Of a stretch of DNA of 64,000 bases, positions 31,771 to 40,519 are shown one piece after another. The notes beneath the pieces are model-generated. The model was not told where the DNA came from. It did not search any database and saw nothing but the letters and a program-made list of their open reading frames with translations. Made by a program: the position numbers and the translations under genes. The stretch comes from Pseudomonas hygromyciniae (lineage in GTDB: Bacteria; Pseudomonadota; Gammaproteobacteria; Pseudomonadales; Pseudomonadaceae), in the NCBI RefSeq assembly GCF_016925675.1, contig NZ_CP070506.1, positions 3,656,501-3,720,500 on the forward strand, read 5' to 3'. How positions within the stretch are numbered: the stretch's first letter is position 1; every line of letters begins with the position of its first letter.

Positions 31771-31784
31771 CCTTTTAAATCGCT

Positions 31785-31857
31785 ATCGCAGGCAAGCCAG
31801 CTCCCACATTTTGATTGTGTGAACCCGATCAACTGTGGGAGCTGGCTTGCCTGCGAT
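31785..31857. repeat. REPIN
   Basis: The inverted arms ATCGCAGGCAAGCCAGCTCC and GTGGGAGCTGGCTTGCCT lie between the convergent preA and TetR genes. Confidence 0.85.
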
Positions 31858-31881
31858 GAGGCCCCAATCCCCACCACAAAC

Positions 31882-32502
31882 TCAGGGCTCCAACCCAATC
31901 CCCCGCAAAATCACACTGGTCACCGTCTGCACCGCCCGCTCGAACTGCATATCCGACAACGCCTGATGATCATTGAGGATCATCACCTGGTGATCAAAGT
32001 CGGCGTAGTGCTGGGTCGAGGCCCAGATCATATACAGCAGGCTCGAGGGTTCCACCGCGAGGATGCGTTTGTCTTCCACCCACTGGCGGATTTTCGCTTC
32101 CTTCATTTTGGCCCAGTCGTACAGGCTCGCATCCAGCGCTTCGCCGAGGGTCGGCGCGCCGTGGATGATTTCGTTGGCCCAGACTTTCGAGCCATACGGG
32201 CGGCTGCGCGAATGCTGCATCTTCGCCCGGATGTAGCTGCTCAGGACCACGCGCGGGTCATCGAACATCTCGAAGCACAGGGCGTCCTGCTTCCACACTT
32301 CCAGCAGGTCGAACAACACCGCGCTGTACAACTCGCTCTTGGTGCTGAAGTAGTAATGCAGATTGGAGCGCGGCAGTTGCGCCTGTTCGGCAATGTCGGC
32401 CATGGCGGTGCTGCCATAGCCCTTCTCGGCGAAGACCTTTTCAGCGGCCAGCAGAATCTTTTCGACGTTGACCCGACGGATACCGATCTTGTGATTGCCC
32501 AT
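31882..32502 (-). CDS. TetR-family regulator (RutR-like), probable pyrimidine-catabolism regulator
   Basis: This 206-residue regulator starts MGNHKIGIRRVNVEKILLAA at 32502, with GGGAG upstream. The N-terminal helix-turn-helix is clear (MADIAEQAQLPRSNLHYYFSTK), and the rest resembles the RutR-like C-terminal domain that binds pyrimidines in E. coli. A longer in-frame reading to 33021 crosses the copC gene and is rejected. Its place beside preA suggests it controls hydA-preT-preA; this is inference. Confidence 0.88.
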   Translation of the reverse strand: MGNHKIGIRRVNVEKILLAAEKVFAEKGYGSTAMADIAEQAQLPRSNLHYYFSTKSELYSAVLFDLLEVWKQDALCFEMFDDPRVVLSSYIRAKMQHSRSRPYGSKVWANEIIHGAPTLGEALDASLYDWAKMKEAKIRQWVEDKRILAVEPSSLLYMIWASTQHYADFDHQVMILNDHQALSDMQFERAVQTVTSVILRGIGLEP

Positions 32503-32616
32503 AGGGGCTCCCTGACAACGACATGCCTGGAAGACTACCATCCGCTCTAGATCGGGGCGACAGCCTAAGTAGAAACTTCGTACACTGCCCCTTCTCCCAT
32601 TGATAGGTATTGCACG

Positions 32617-32982
32617 ATGTTGATCAAGAAAACCCTGACCACGGTGACCTTGCTGGCCTCGCTGCTGGGGGCTTCGGCCGCCTTTGCCCATGCCCACCTG
32701 AAAAGCTCCACGCCGGCCGCCGACAGCACCGTCGCCGCGCCCACTGACCTGCGCCTGGTGTTCTCCGAAGGTATCGAGACCACGTTCACCAAGGTCTCCC
32801 TGAGCAAGGACGGCACTGAAGTGGCAATCAAGGGCCTGGAAACCCCAGACGCAAACAAGAAAACCTTGGTGGTGACCCCAGCCGCACCGTTGACCGCTGG
32901 CACCTACAAGGTCGAGTGGCAAGCCGTCTCGGTCGACACCCACAAAAGCGCAGGCAATTACAGCTTCAAGGTCGGCCAATAA
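32617..32982 (+). CDS. copC: Periplasmic copper-binding protein CopC
   Basis: This 121-residue protein has a cleavable signal peptide ending AFAHAHL, which would expose the N-terminal His that binds Cu(II), and the CopC beta-sandwich (SSTPAADSTVAAPTDLRLVF and GTYKVEWQAVSVDTHKSAG). The mature length of about 100 residues is typical. It is followed after 3 bp by copD. A CopC-CopD pair imports or delivers copper. Confidence 0.93.
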   Translation: MLIKKTLTTVTLLASLLGASAAFAHAHLKSSTPAADSTVAAPTDLRLVFSEGIETTFTKVSLSKDGTEVAIKGLETPDANKKTLVVTPAAPLTAGTYKVEWQAVSVDTHKSAGNYSFKVGQ

Positions 32983-32985
32983 CCC

Positions 32986-33834
32986 ATGGCAACCCTGCTG
33001 GTGCTGTGCCGTTTCCTGCACTTTATGGTGGTTTTGCTGATGTTCGGGGCCTGTGTACTCAGGCCCTGGTTAGTGGGCACAAGCCCGCGGCCGGCCCTGG
33101 ACCGGCAGTTGTCACGCATCACCGCGCTGCTGGCCTGGCTGGCCCTGGGGTCGGGTGTGAGCTGGCTGCTGTTGATCAGTGCCAGTATGGCCGGCAGTGA
33201 ACTGGCGGCGCTGGACCTGGCGACGGTGCAGTTGGTGCTGGGCAAGACCTTCTTCGGACAGGTCTGGAGCCTGCATCTGTTGCTCAATGGCCTACTGGTG
33301 CTGAACCTGCTGACACCCTGGCATCACGTGCGCCTGCTCCTCAGTGCGCTGCTGCTGGCCACCCTGGCCCCCGTGGGGCACGGCGCGATGCTCAGTGGCC
33401 TCAGCGGGCAATTGCTGATTCTCAACCAGATGGTGCACCTGCTATGCGTCGGTGCCTGGCTTGGCGGGTTGTTGCTGCTGGTGTTGATCCTGCGCCAAGC
33501 GGCCCTGTACCCACTGGAGAAAATCCTGCAGCGCTTCAGCGGTGTCGGTTATCTGTTGGTGGCCGGCTTGCTGGTCACCGGGCTGATCAATATCCGTGTG
33601 CTCACCGGGCAGTTCTGGCCGACTCCGCTGTTCAGCGGGTTTGCCTTGATCCTGTTGATCAAGGTGCTGCTGGTGGCGGGGATGCTGGGCCTGGCATTGC
33701 TCAATCGTCTGCGGATCAAGCATTGCCAGCAGCGCGTAGGGCAACTGCAGGCCAGTGTGAAACTCGAATGGCTGTTAGGCGTGGCCGCGGTGGCGGCGGT
33801 GTCCCTGCTAGGCACCCTGCCCCCGATGCTGTAG
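32986..33834 (+). CDS. copD: Copper export/import membrane protein CopD
   Basis: This 282-residue inner-membrane protein has about eight membrane segments and the CopD family layout, with conserved His in the RFLHFMVVLLMFGA and NQMVHLLCVGAWLGG segments. It is next to copC and probably cotranslated with it. The stop codon TAG falls in the first bases of a REP element. Confidence 0.9.
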   Translation: MATLLVLCRFLHFMVVLLMFGACVLRPWLVGTSPRPALDRQLSRITALLAWLALGSGVSWLLLISASMAGSELAALDLATVQLVLGKTFFGQVWSLHLLLNGLLVLNLLTPWHHVRLLLSALLLATLAPVGHGAMLSGLSGQLLILNQMVHLLCVGAWLGGLLLLVLILRQAALYPLEKILQRFSGVGYLLVAGLLVTGLINIRVLTGQFWPTPLFSGFALILLIKVLLVAGMLGLALLNRLRIKHCQQRVGQLQASVKLEWLLGVAAVAAVSLLGTLPPML

Positions 33835-33927
33835 GAGCGAGCTTGCTCGCGAAAAACTCACCGACAACGCGTTTACCCAGGCAACCCGCGTTATCGTTGA
33901 CGACTTTCGCGAGCAAGCTCGCTCCTA
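33831..33927. repeat. REPIN
   Basis: The inverted arms GTAGGAGCGAGCTTGCTCGC and its complement flank about 55 bases. The left arm contains the copD stop codon. It is the same type as at 8770-8867. Confidence 0.85.
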
Positions 33928-33945
33928 CACGGGGTGTGCGGAATG

Positions 33946-35097
33946 TCAGGGCGGGCTGTTTTTCAGGCGGCCTGCCGTGTCGATGCTGACCACCACCGAC
34001 AACCCCGGTCGCAGGCGTTCGCTCTGCTCCTGATCCGGGTCCACGGTGATCCGCACCGGCACCCGCTGCGCAATCTTGACGAAGTTGCCGGTGGCGTTAT
34101 CGGCCTGCAACAGGCTGAACTCGGCGCCCGTGGCCGGCGAGATACGCTGTACCGTGCCATGGAATTTGCGGTGGTTGAGGGCATCGACGGTGAACGTCAC
34201 CGGTTGGCCCACTTGCACGTGGTCCATCTGGGTTTCCTTCATATTGGCGATCACCCACAACTGGTTCGGCACCAGCGCCATCAACTGCGCACCGGAGTTG
34301 ACGTAGGCCCCCAAACGCACGCCGATCTGCCCCAACTGGCCGTCCCGTGGCGCCAGCACGCGGGTGTTGGACAGGTCGATGCGCGCCAGCTGCACGGCGG
34401 CCTCGGCGCTGGCGACGGCAGCTTCCAACGAGCCGCGATTGACGATCACCGTCTGCAAGTCCTGGCGGGCGATTTCCAGGCTGGCCTGGGCCTGGGCCAC
34501 GGCGGCAATGGTCTGCGCGTTGGCGGCGCGGGTCACGTCCAGTTCACGGCGCGACACCGAGCCATCGCTGATCAGTTCTTCATTGCGTCGCAGGTCGGCC
34601 GTGCTCTTGCGGGCCTGGGCCTGGCTGTCGGCCAGGGCGGCCTGGCGCAGCTTGATGGTCGCCTCGGCGCTGTTGCGCTGTTGCACCACGTTGGCCAGGG
34701 ACGCCTGCTGCACCGCCAGTTGCGCCTGTGCCTGATCCAGACGCTGCTTGTAGATGCGGTCATCGAGCCGCACCAGCAGATCCCCGGCCTTGACGTACTG
34801 GAAGTCCTGCACCGGCACCTCAAACACATAACCGCTCAGTTGCGGGCCGATGATCGTCACCTGGCCGCGCACCAGGGCGTTTTCGGTGGTTTCCACGGCG
34901 CTGCTGAAGGGCGGCAATTGCCAGGCGTACAACACAATCAATACGCCGACAATAGCAATCGCGGCAAAGCCCAAAGACGAGAGGATGCGCACGCCCAGCG
35001 AGCGCTGTTCGGTGATTGTGGCTCCGGGCGGCGTGGTGCCCTCCGGGGTGGAAGCAATGGCATTGGTGGTCGTGGTGGTAGCCGTAGGTTCGCTCAT
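33946..35097 (-). CDS. HlyD/EmrA-family membrane fusion protein
   Basis: This 383-residue protein has one N-terminal membrane segment (about 33-52), a biotinyl-lipoyl-like domain split by a long alpha-helical coiled coil (about 95-200), and a beta-barrel domain ending with VVVSIDTAGRLKN. It is the periplasmic adaptor of a tripartite efflux pump. Its ATG overlaps the stop of the upstream MFS gene by four bases (ATGA), indicating translational coupling. The outer-membrane partner is not in the window. Confidence 0.93.
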   Translation of the reverse strand: MSEPTATTTTTNAIASTPEGTTPPGATITEQRSLGVRILSSLGFAAIAIVGVLIVLYAWQLPPFSSAVETTENALVRGQVTIIGPQLSGYVFEVPVQDFQYVKAGDLLVRLDDRIYKQRLDQAQAQLAVQQASLANVVQQRNSAEATIKLRQAALADSQAQARKSTADLRRNEELISDGSVSRRELDVTRAANAQTIAAVAQAQASLEIARQDLQTVIVNRGSLEAAVASAEAAVQLARIDLSNTRVLAPRDGQLGQIGVRLGAYVNSGAQLMALVPNQLWVIANMKETQMDHVQVGQPVTFTVDALNHRKFHGTVQRISPATGAEFSLLQADNATGNFVKIAQRVPVRITVDPDQEQSERLRPGLSVVVSIDTAGRLKNSPP

Positions 35098-36755
35098 GAA
35101 GAAAGTGCGCCGCTAGGTTGAACGGAAGGCGCTGCACTGGCGGCAGCTTTCTTGGTGGTGCTCATCAGCCACAGGCTGCGGGTAAAGATCCACAACATGG
35201 TCAGTATCGCGATGATCGCGATCAGCATGAACACGTCGTTATAGGCCATCACATTGGCTTCACGGGTGGCCGCCGTGGCCAGGCTGCGGATGCCCAGCAG
35301 GTTGCGCAACTCCGGATCGGCAACCACCGAGCCGTAAGCCGAGCCGCCGCTCTGCACCCGGGCCGCTACCCGTGGATCCAGCAACGTCAGGTGTTCGACA
35401 ATCATGCTGGAGTGAAACTTCTCGCGCACGATCTGGAACGTGCCGAGCAACGCCGCGCCCAGCAGCCCGCCAAGGTTCTGGCATATCCCAAACAGCACCG
35501 AAAAACTCACCAGGTTGCGCGGGTTGCTCAACACATTGCGCATACCCAGCACCATGGTCGGGCCGAGGAAGAAAGTACCGCCGAACCCCAGCAGAAACTG
35601 GCTAACGTACATGTTCTCTGGTCGGGTCAGGTTGCTGGAGAAGCTGTCCATCACGGAGCCTGTGGCCATCAGGGCCAGGGAAATCACCAGGGGCATCAGC
35701 AAGTGTGCCGGGTTGATGGTCAATGCGCTGATCACCAGGCCACTGATCGCTCCCAGCAGCATCACCAGATACAAGGTGCGCATCTGCTCGCTGCTCATAT
35801 TCAGCGCCTGCAAAAAGCCCACGGCGCCGGTGGACTGCTCGGACAGCACCATGCGGATCAGGATCACGGCCAGAGCGAGGCGAATCATCACCCCGCCGCC
35901 CAGCCAACGGGTCATCAGCAGCGGGTTGGCGCGGTTATGCTCGATGGCCAGCCCGGCCATGATCAGCACCAGCGAACAGGCGGAGGCGACGCCGATCCAC
36001 GGTGCTTCCAGCCACCAGTCGATACGCCCCAGGGACAGCACCGCACACAGCAATGCCACGCCCGAGGCGAGCAAGGCGAAGGTCAGGAAGTCGAGTTTTT
36101 CAAAGGTCTTGAAGCGGTCGCCCGGTGGCAACTTGAGCAGGAATACACAGCCCAGGCAGGTCAGTGCCATGCCCAGTTCAAACAGGTACAGGCCACGCCA
36201 CTCGGCGATCTGCAGCAAGTCTTCGGAAAACAGCCGCGCCATCGGCAGGGCCAGTTGCGCAGTACCCAGGCCCAGTACCAGGGCCTTGAGCCGCCACTTT
36301 GCGGGGAACGCCTGGACCATGTAATACAGGCCCAGGGAACTGAGGGCCGCGCCGACCATGCCGTGGGCCGCACGCACGGCAATCGCCGAACTGAGGTCGT
36401 TGACGAACAAGTGGCCGAAGGTCACCAGCGCGTACAGCACCAGGAACACTTCAGTAAATGCGCGCAAGCCGAACTGCTGGCGGAATTTCACCAGCAGCAG
36501 GTTCATCGACACGTTGGTCATCACATACGCCGCAGGCAACCAGGCCATTTCGGCGGTGGTCGCGCCCAATGCGCCTTGCAGATACGGCAGGTTGGCGATC
36601 ACCAGGGCATTGCCCAGGCCACCGGTGATTGCCACCAGCACGCCAACCAGGGCAAACGCCCAGCGCTTGAGCGTGGGGTGATGGGGCGTCGATGGCGACC
36701 CCGGCAAGCTGGGACGCTCGTGGGGTTGCCAGGTATGCGGGGTGTATTTGTCCAT
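35094..36755 (-). CDS. EmrB-type MFS multidrug transporter (DHA2 family)
   Basis: This 553-residue inner-membrane pump has around fourteen predicted membrane segments, as expected for DHA2/EmrB transporters, with the TM1 region beginning RWAFALVGVLVAITGGLGNA. The start at 36755 (MDKYTPHTWQPHERP) has AAGG upstream; further in-frame reading to 36929 crosses a REP and is rejected. With the HlyD protein it should export lipophilic compounds across both membranes through a TolC-like channel. No local regulator is evident. Confidence 0.92.
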   Translation of the reverse strand: MDKYTPHTWQPHERPSLPGSPSTPHHPTLKRWAFALVGVLVAITGGLGNALVIANLPYLQGALGATTAEMAWLPAAYVMTNVSMNLLLVKFRQQFGLRAFTEVFLVLYALVTFGHLFVNDLSSAIAVRAAHGMVGAALSSLGLYYMVQAFPAKWRLKALVLGLGTAQLALPMARLFSEDLLQIAEWRGLYLFELGMALTCLGCVFLLKLPPGDRFKTFEKLDFLTFALLASGVALLCAVLSLGRIDWWLEAPWIGVASACSLVLIMAGLAIEHNRANPLLMTRWLGGGVMIRLALAVILIRMVLSEQSTGAVGFLQALNMSSEQMRTLYLVMLLGAISGLVISALTINPAHLLMPLVISLALMATGSVMDSFSSNLTRPENMYVSQFLLGFGGTFFLGPTMVLGMRNVLSNPRNLVSFSVLFGICQNLGGLLGAALLGTFQIVREKFHSSMIVEHLTLLDPRVAARVQSGGSAYGSVVADPELRNLLGIRSLATAATREANVMAYNDVFMLIAIIAILTMLWIFTRSLWLMSTTKKAAASAAPSVQPSGALSS

Positions 36756-36857
36756 TCGTGACCTTGATGACCGACGCACGAGGCCGGTAAAACCCTGACT
36801 CAGAGCGTAGTAGACCTGAGCGGGGTTGATCTTGTCATCTTTGTGGGGGCAGGCTTT

Positions 36858-36882
36858 TGTGGGAGCTGGCTTGCCTGCGATG
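36858..36882 (+). repeat. Single REP sequence
   Basis: A single REP (TGTGGGAGCTGGCTTGCC) lies upstream of the efflux operon and next to the interrupted intergenic repeat. Confidence 0.7.
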
Positions 36883-36903
36883 CAGGCGCCGCGGACTGGG
36901 GGG

Positions 36904-37000
36904 ATGTACATATCCGTTGCTGCGGTCATGGCGGCTTAGGGTTCCGCCCTTACGGCGGGTCACTTTCGAAGAGCGCGAAAGTAACCAAAGCGCTCTTGCC
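36904..37000 (+). repeat. Intergenic repeat family, copy A, left half
   Basis: This block begins GTACATATCCGTTGCTGC and includes GGCGGCTTAGGG and GCGGGTCACTTTCGAAGAGC. Related blocks occur at 43416 and, inverted, at 43669-43753. It is cut at 37000 by the IS481-type element and continues at 38308. Confidence 0.75.
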
Positions 37001-38307
37001 GGTATGACTCACCCACATGGGTTACAAATCAGTTCACGCACATAGGTAACAGTTTTTAACTGGCAGGGTCGATTTCGCGAGGATCTGACCATGCCCTGGA
37101 AAAGAGCTGAAACCTATGGACCTTAAAGTACTGTTCATTGCCGATTACCTGTCCCAGAAGCACAGCCTTAGCCAGCTGTGCCGGGACTATGAGGTCAGCC
37201 GCAAGACTGGGTATAAGTGGATCAGGCGTTACGAGGCAGAGGGCCCGAGTGGGCTTGATGAGCGTAGCCGCTGCCGCCACAACCAAACCTACGTGGTGCC
37301 CTTGGCTGTGAAACAGGCAATCGTTGAATTTCGCTTAAGTGGCGAGACGATTCCCGGCCCGAAAAAAGATTCAGAATAGTCTCATCCAGCGTTTCCCAGA
37401 TCAGGATCCGCCCTCGAAGACGACCATTTACAACATTCTCAAGGCAGCTGATTTGATTACCCCCCAAGCCATTGCGCCGACGGGTGGCTGTGTATCCCAA
37501 GCCTTTACGCAAGGCAGAAAATCCCAACCAGTTATTCAGCGCTGATTACAAAGGCCAATACCTGACCGGAGCAGGGATTTGGTGTTATCCGCTGACGATC
37601 ATGGATCATGCCAGCCGGTTTTTGCTGGCGTGCCAGAGCATGAGCAGCACCAATCTGAAGGAAACCCAGCAAACCTTCGAAAGGGTTTTTCGCGAATACG
37701 GCCTGCCAGAGCGCATTCGTACCGACAACGGCATACCGTTTGCCAGCACCAGTCGAGCGGGGTTGTCACAGCTGTCGATCTGGTGGATGAGACTTGGGAT
37801 CATTCCTGAGCGGATCGAGCCAGGTCGCCCAGATCAGAATGGGCGGCATGAGCGTATGCACCGAACGCTGAAAAGCACGTTACCTCACCCGTCGGCAATT
37901 GCCTGGGAAGCCCAGCAGCGCCACTTTGATCGCTTCCTGCAGCACTACAATTACGAGCGTGGGCACGAGGCGCTTGGCCAGAAAAACGCCTGCCGCTTGC
38001 TATACGCCTTCAACTCGAATGTACCCGGAGAAGCTACCGGAAATGACCTATGCGAGCCATATTGAGAGTTACCTGGCCGACAGTAGCGGAATCATCAATC
38101 GAGGAGGCATGCGGGTTTATATCGGCAATTTACTTCGTCACCAGACCATCGGAATGGAGATGATTGGTGATGGGGTATGGAATGTAATCTTCGGTCCGGT
38201 GATCTTGGGCCATGTGAATGCGAGAGATGCAAAGAACGGTTATGTCTCAATCAAAGTGTCACCTATGTGAATGCACTTTTTTGTAACCCATGTGGTTGTC
38301 CCGTACA
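37001..38307 (+). mobile_element. IS481-family insertion sequence (about 1,307 bp) with 4-bp target duplication
   Basis: The left end (GGTATGACTCACCCACATGG) and the complement of the right end (TGTACGGGACAACCACATGG) are imperfect inverted repeats that extend through GGTTACAAA. TGCC is found at both flanks (36997-37000 and 38308-38311). Removing the element and one TGCC joins the two repeat halves to read CTCTTGCCCCACCACTCGG without a gap. The element encodes one DDE transposase. Exact ends could be off by a few bases. Confidence 0.85.
37091..38270 (+). pseudogene. IS481-family transposase with four homopolymer indels
   Basis: The protein should start MPWKELKPMDLKVLFIADYL at 37091. It has an N-terminal helix-turn-helix (SLSQLCRDYEVSRKTGYKWI), an rve integrase core (FSADYKGQYL, IRTDNGIPFAS, NGRHERMHRTLK) and the C-terminal IS481 domain (GMEMIGDGVWNVIFGPVILG). 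Four +1 runs break it: A4 at 37100-37103, A6 at 37362-37367, C6 at 37460-37465 and A5 at 37982-37986; taking one base from each gives a continuous full-length frame. It may be an intact element carrying sequencing errors. Confidence 0.85.
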
Positions 38308-38490
38308 TGCCCCACCACTCGGTGCCTCGCCTAGGCTCGGCATGCCCGCAGTCAGGCATTGCTCCGTGGGCCCGCCGCGATCGGCCATCCATGGCCGTGT
38401 CGCGGCTACCCCGGCATCCTGCCGGGGTGCCCACTGCGCAATACCTGCCTGCGGCCATCGTGGTTTGACGGGGCGCCTAAGATCAAAAGC
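38308..38490 (+). repeat. Intergenic repeat family, copy A, right half
   Basis: The continuation of the repeat cut by IS481 ends with GACGGGGCGCCTAAGATC. The end of the inverted copy at 43669-43753 matches it. It contains no gene. Confidence 0.7.
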
Positions 38491-38547
38491 CAGATCAAAA
38501 GCTGAGCAACAGCAACAGTAACGCCAGAGCGCGAAGCAGCATTCCCC

Positions 38548-38654
38548 TGTGGGAGCTGGCTTGCCTGCGATGGCGGCAGGTCAGCCAATAAATTTATCGA
38601 CTGACACACCTCTATCGCGGCGGTGCAGCGATCCAACAAGCCATCTCCCACAGC
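38548..38654. repeat. Degenerate REPIN
   Basis: A good left REP (TGTGGGAGCTGGCTTGCC) is paired with a decayed right arm (AACAAGCCATCTCCCACA) just after the DASS transporter gene. Confidence 0.65.
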
Positions 38655-38671
38655 AAGTCGGATTCAGATTT

Positions 38672-40150
38672 TCAGATCCAGCCCAGCCAGCTCCAGTAGG
38701 TCGCGGCGAAGACCAGCATCAACAGGTAGCCAATCAAGGTCACCAGCAAGCCCACCTTGGCAAACTGCCGCGCGGTGAAGGTGCCGGTGCCCAGGCACAC
38801 CATGTTTTGCGGGGCGTTGATCGGCAGGATGAAGCCATAACTGACCACAAACCCCAGCAACATGGTCATGCCCAGCCGGCTGAAGTCGCCGGGCAGGGTT
38901 TGCAGCACGGCAATCAGGATCGGCAGCAACGCCGAGGTCAGCGCGGTGGCGCTGGCAAAGCCCAGGTGGATCACAATCAGGAACGCGCCCAGGATCGCAA
39001 ACACCCCCAGCGGTCCCAGTTGATCCAGGCCGGTATGCCCCACCACCTGCGCGCCCAGCCATTGCCCGGCCTGGGTGGTGAGCAGTGCCGTGCCGAGGCT
39101 GATGCCCACGCCGAATACAATCACCGTGCCCCAGGGGATGCGCGATTGCACGTCCTTCCAGGTCATCACGCCGATGCCCGGCAGCAGCAGGAACACCAGG
39201 CCGGCGTAGGTAGTAGAAGTGGTATCGAAGCTGTGCAGGCGCCCTTCGGTGGCCCAGGCCAGCAGCAACAGGACCGAGACCGTCAGCAAGCGCTTCTGCG
39301 GCCCGGTCATGGGGCCGATATCCACCAGGGATTGCGCCACGGCTTCCTTGCCGCCAGGGATGCTGTTGCTCTCCGGTGGCAGCAATTTGAGCACCAGGAA
39401 CAGCAGCACCGCCGACATGATCAGCGCCCACGGCGCCCCGGCGATCAGCCAGTCGATCCACGACACGCGCTGGCCGAGCATCTTGTCCATAAAGCCCACG
39501 GTCAGCAGGTTCTGCGCGGCGGCGGTCTGGATGCCGACGTTCCAGATGCTGGTGCCCTGGGCCACGACGATCATGATCCCGGCGGCGATATTCGAGCGTT
39601 TGTCCACGCCGAACGCGGCAATCACCCCCATCATGATCGGCACCACGCAAGCGCTGCGGGCCGTGGCGCTGGGTACCACCAGGCTGAGCAGGATGGTCAC
39701 GGCAATCGCGCCCACCAGGATCCCGCGGGTGCTGGTGCCGACCCGGGTCAGGGTGACCAGGGCGATGCGCCGGTCCAGGCCGGTGTGGGTCATGGCCGCC
39801 GCAATAAACAACGCCCCGGCCACCAGGGCCAGGGCCGGGTTGGCAAACCCGGTGAGCGCCATGCTGATCGCCGGGCTGGAACCGATCAGGTGCGTGGGGT
39901 CCTGCAAGGACGGCGCGGTGCCCAGCAGAAACGCCATCAACGAAGTAATCATGATCGCACTGGCTTCGTAGGACACCGCTTCGGTGATCCACACCACCAC
40001 GGCAAACGCGAGGATCGCCAGCATCCGGTGGCCGGCTACCGGCAAATCGGCGGGCAGCGGCAAGAGCAGCACGCCGATCATCACCAGCACGGCGATCACC
40101 AGGCCCATGGGCAGCTTGAAAGAAACAGCAGGTGTTGCGGGGGCGCTCAT
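38672..40150 (-). CDS. DASS-family (SLC13) dicarboxylate/sulfate:sodium symporter
   Basis: This 492-residue inner-membrane transporter has about twelve membrane segments and DASS features, including AFAVVVWITEAVSYEASAIM in the first third, NVGIQTAAAQN, and a C-terminal NAPQNMVCLGTGTF. It starts MSAPATPAVSF at 40150 with GGAG eight bases upstream. It probably imports a dicarboxylate, tricarboxylate or sulfate; the substrate is unknown. A nearly full-length ORF in another frame of the same strand (38664-40190) is a shadow. Confidence 0.9.
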   Translation of the reverse strand: MSAPATPAVSFKLPMGLVIAVLVMIGVLLLPLPADLPVAGHRMLAILAFAVVVWITEAVSYEASAIMITSLMAFLLGTAPSLQDPTHLIGSSPAISMALTGFANPALALVAGALFIAAAMTHTGLDRRIALVTLTRVGTSTRGILVGAIAVTILLSLVVPSATARSACVVPIMMGVIAAFGVDKRSNIAAGIMIVVAQGTSIWNVGIQTAAAQNLLTVGFMDKMLGQRVSWIDWLIAGAPWALIMSAVLLFLVLKLLPPESNSIPGGKEAVAQSLVDIGPMTGPQKRLLTVSVLLLLAWATEGRLHSFDTTSTTYAGLVFLLLPGIGVMTWKDVQSRIPWGTVIVFGVGISLGTALLTTQAGQWLGAQVVGHTGLDQLGPLGVFAILGAFLIVIHLGFASATALTSALLPILIAVLQTLPGDFSRLGMTMLLGFVVSYGFILPINAPQNMVCLGTGTFTARQFAKVGLLVTLIGYLLMLVFAATYWSWLGWI

Positions 40151-40260
40151 GGAAATCTCCGTCGGCCATGACAATCAAGGCCTGCAGCATGAGGCAAAGC
40201 GTCGCGGCGGGTCTTGACAGGTATCAAGGCACAGACAGTTTTGAGCCACCCTCATCGCAG

Positions 40261-40491
40261 CATCGGTATCTACACAACTTTGCCGCATCGCATAAATTCA
40301 AGCAGATAGCGCAGTTGTGGCGAGCGGGCTTGCCCCGCGCTGGGCTGCGAAGCAGCCCCAAAAAAGCCCGCCGCGTTTCTTCAGATAAACCGCGTTGGCA
40401 GGGTTTAGGGCTGCTTCGCAGCCCAGCGCGAGCAAGCCCGCTCGCCACAGGGGGGGGGGCGTCAGTTTCTAAAGTTGTGTAGATACCTATG
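40261..40491. mobile_element. MITE-like element (231 bp) inserted in a REP, with 10-bp direct repeats
   Basis: The 21-bp ends are inverted repeats with one mismatch: CATCGGTATCTACACAACTT on the left (40261-) and CATAGGTATCTACACAACTT as the complement of the right. Exact CTCATCGCAG copies flank it (40251-40260 and 40492-40501), and the right copy continues into a normal REP (GGCAAGCCAGCTCCCAC). Inside is a large REPIN-type palindrome (GCGAGCGGGCTTGCCC with its inverse at 40430-40450). No coding capacity is seen. Confidence 0.75.
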
Positions 40492-40519
40492 CTCATCGCA
40501 GGCAAGCCAGCTCCCACAT

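Noticed and set aside
32503..33021. Long N-terminal extension of the TetR regulator
   Set aside because: It would overlap the whole copC gene, and the TetR helix-turn-helix and ribosome site place the start at 32502.
38664..40190. 508-codon frame on the same strand as the DASS transporter, one base shifted
   Set aside because: The translation is Arg/Gly/His/Pro-rich and without membrane segments, whereas the other frame is a clear DASS transporter with a ribosome site.
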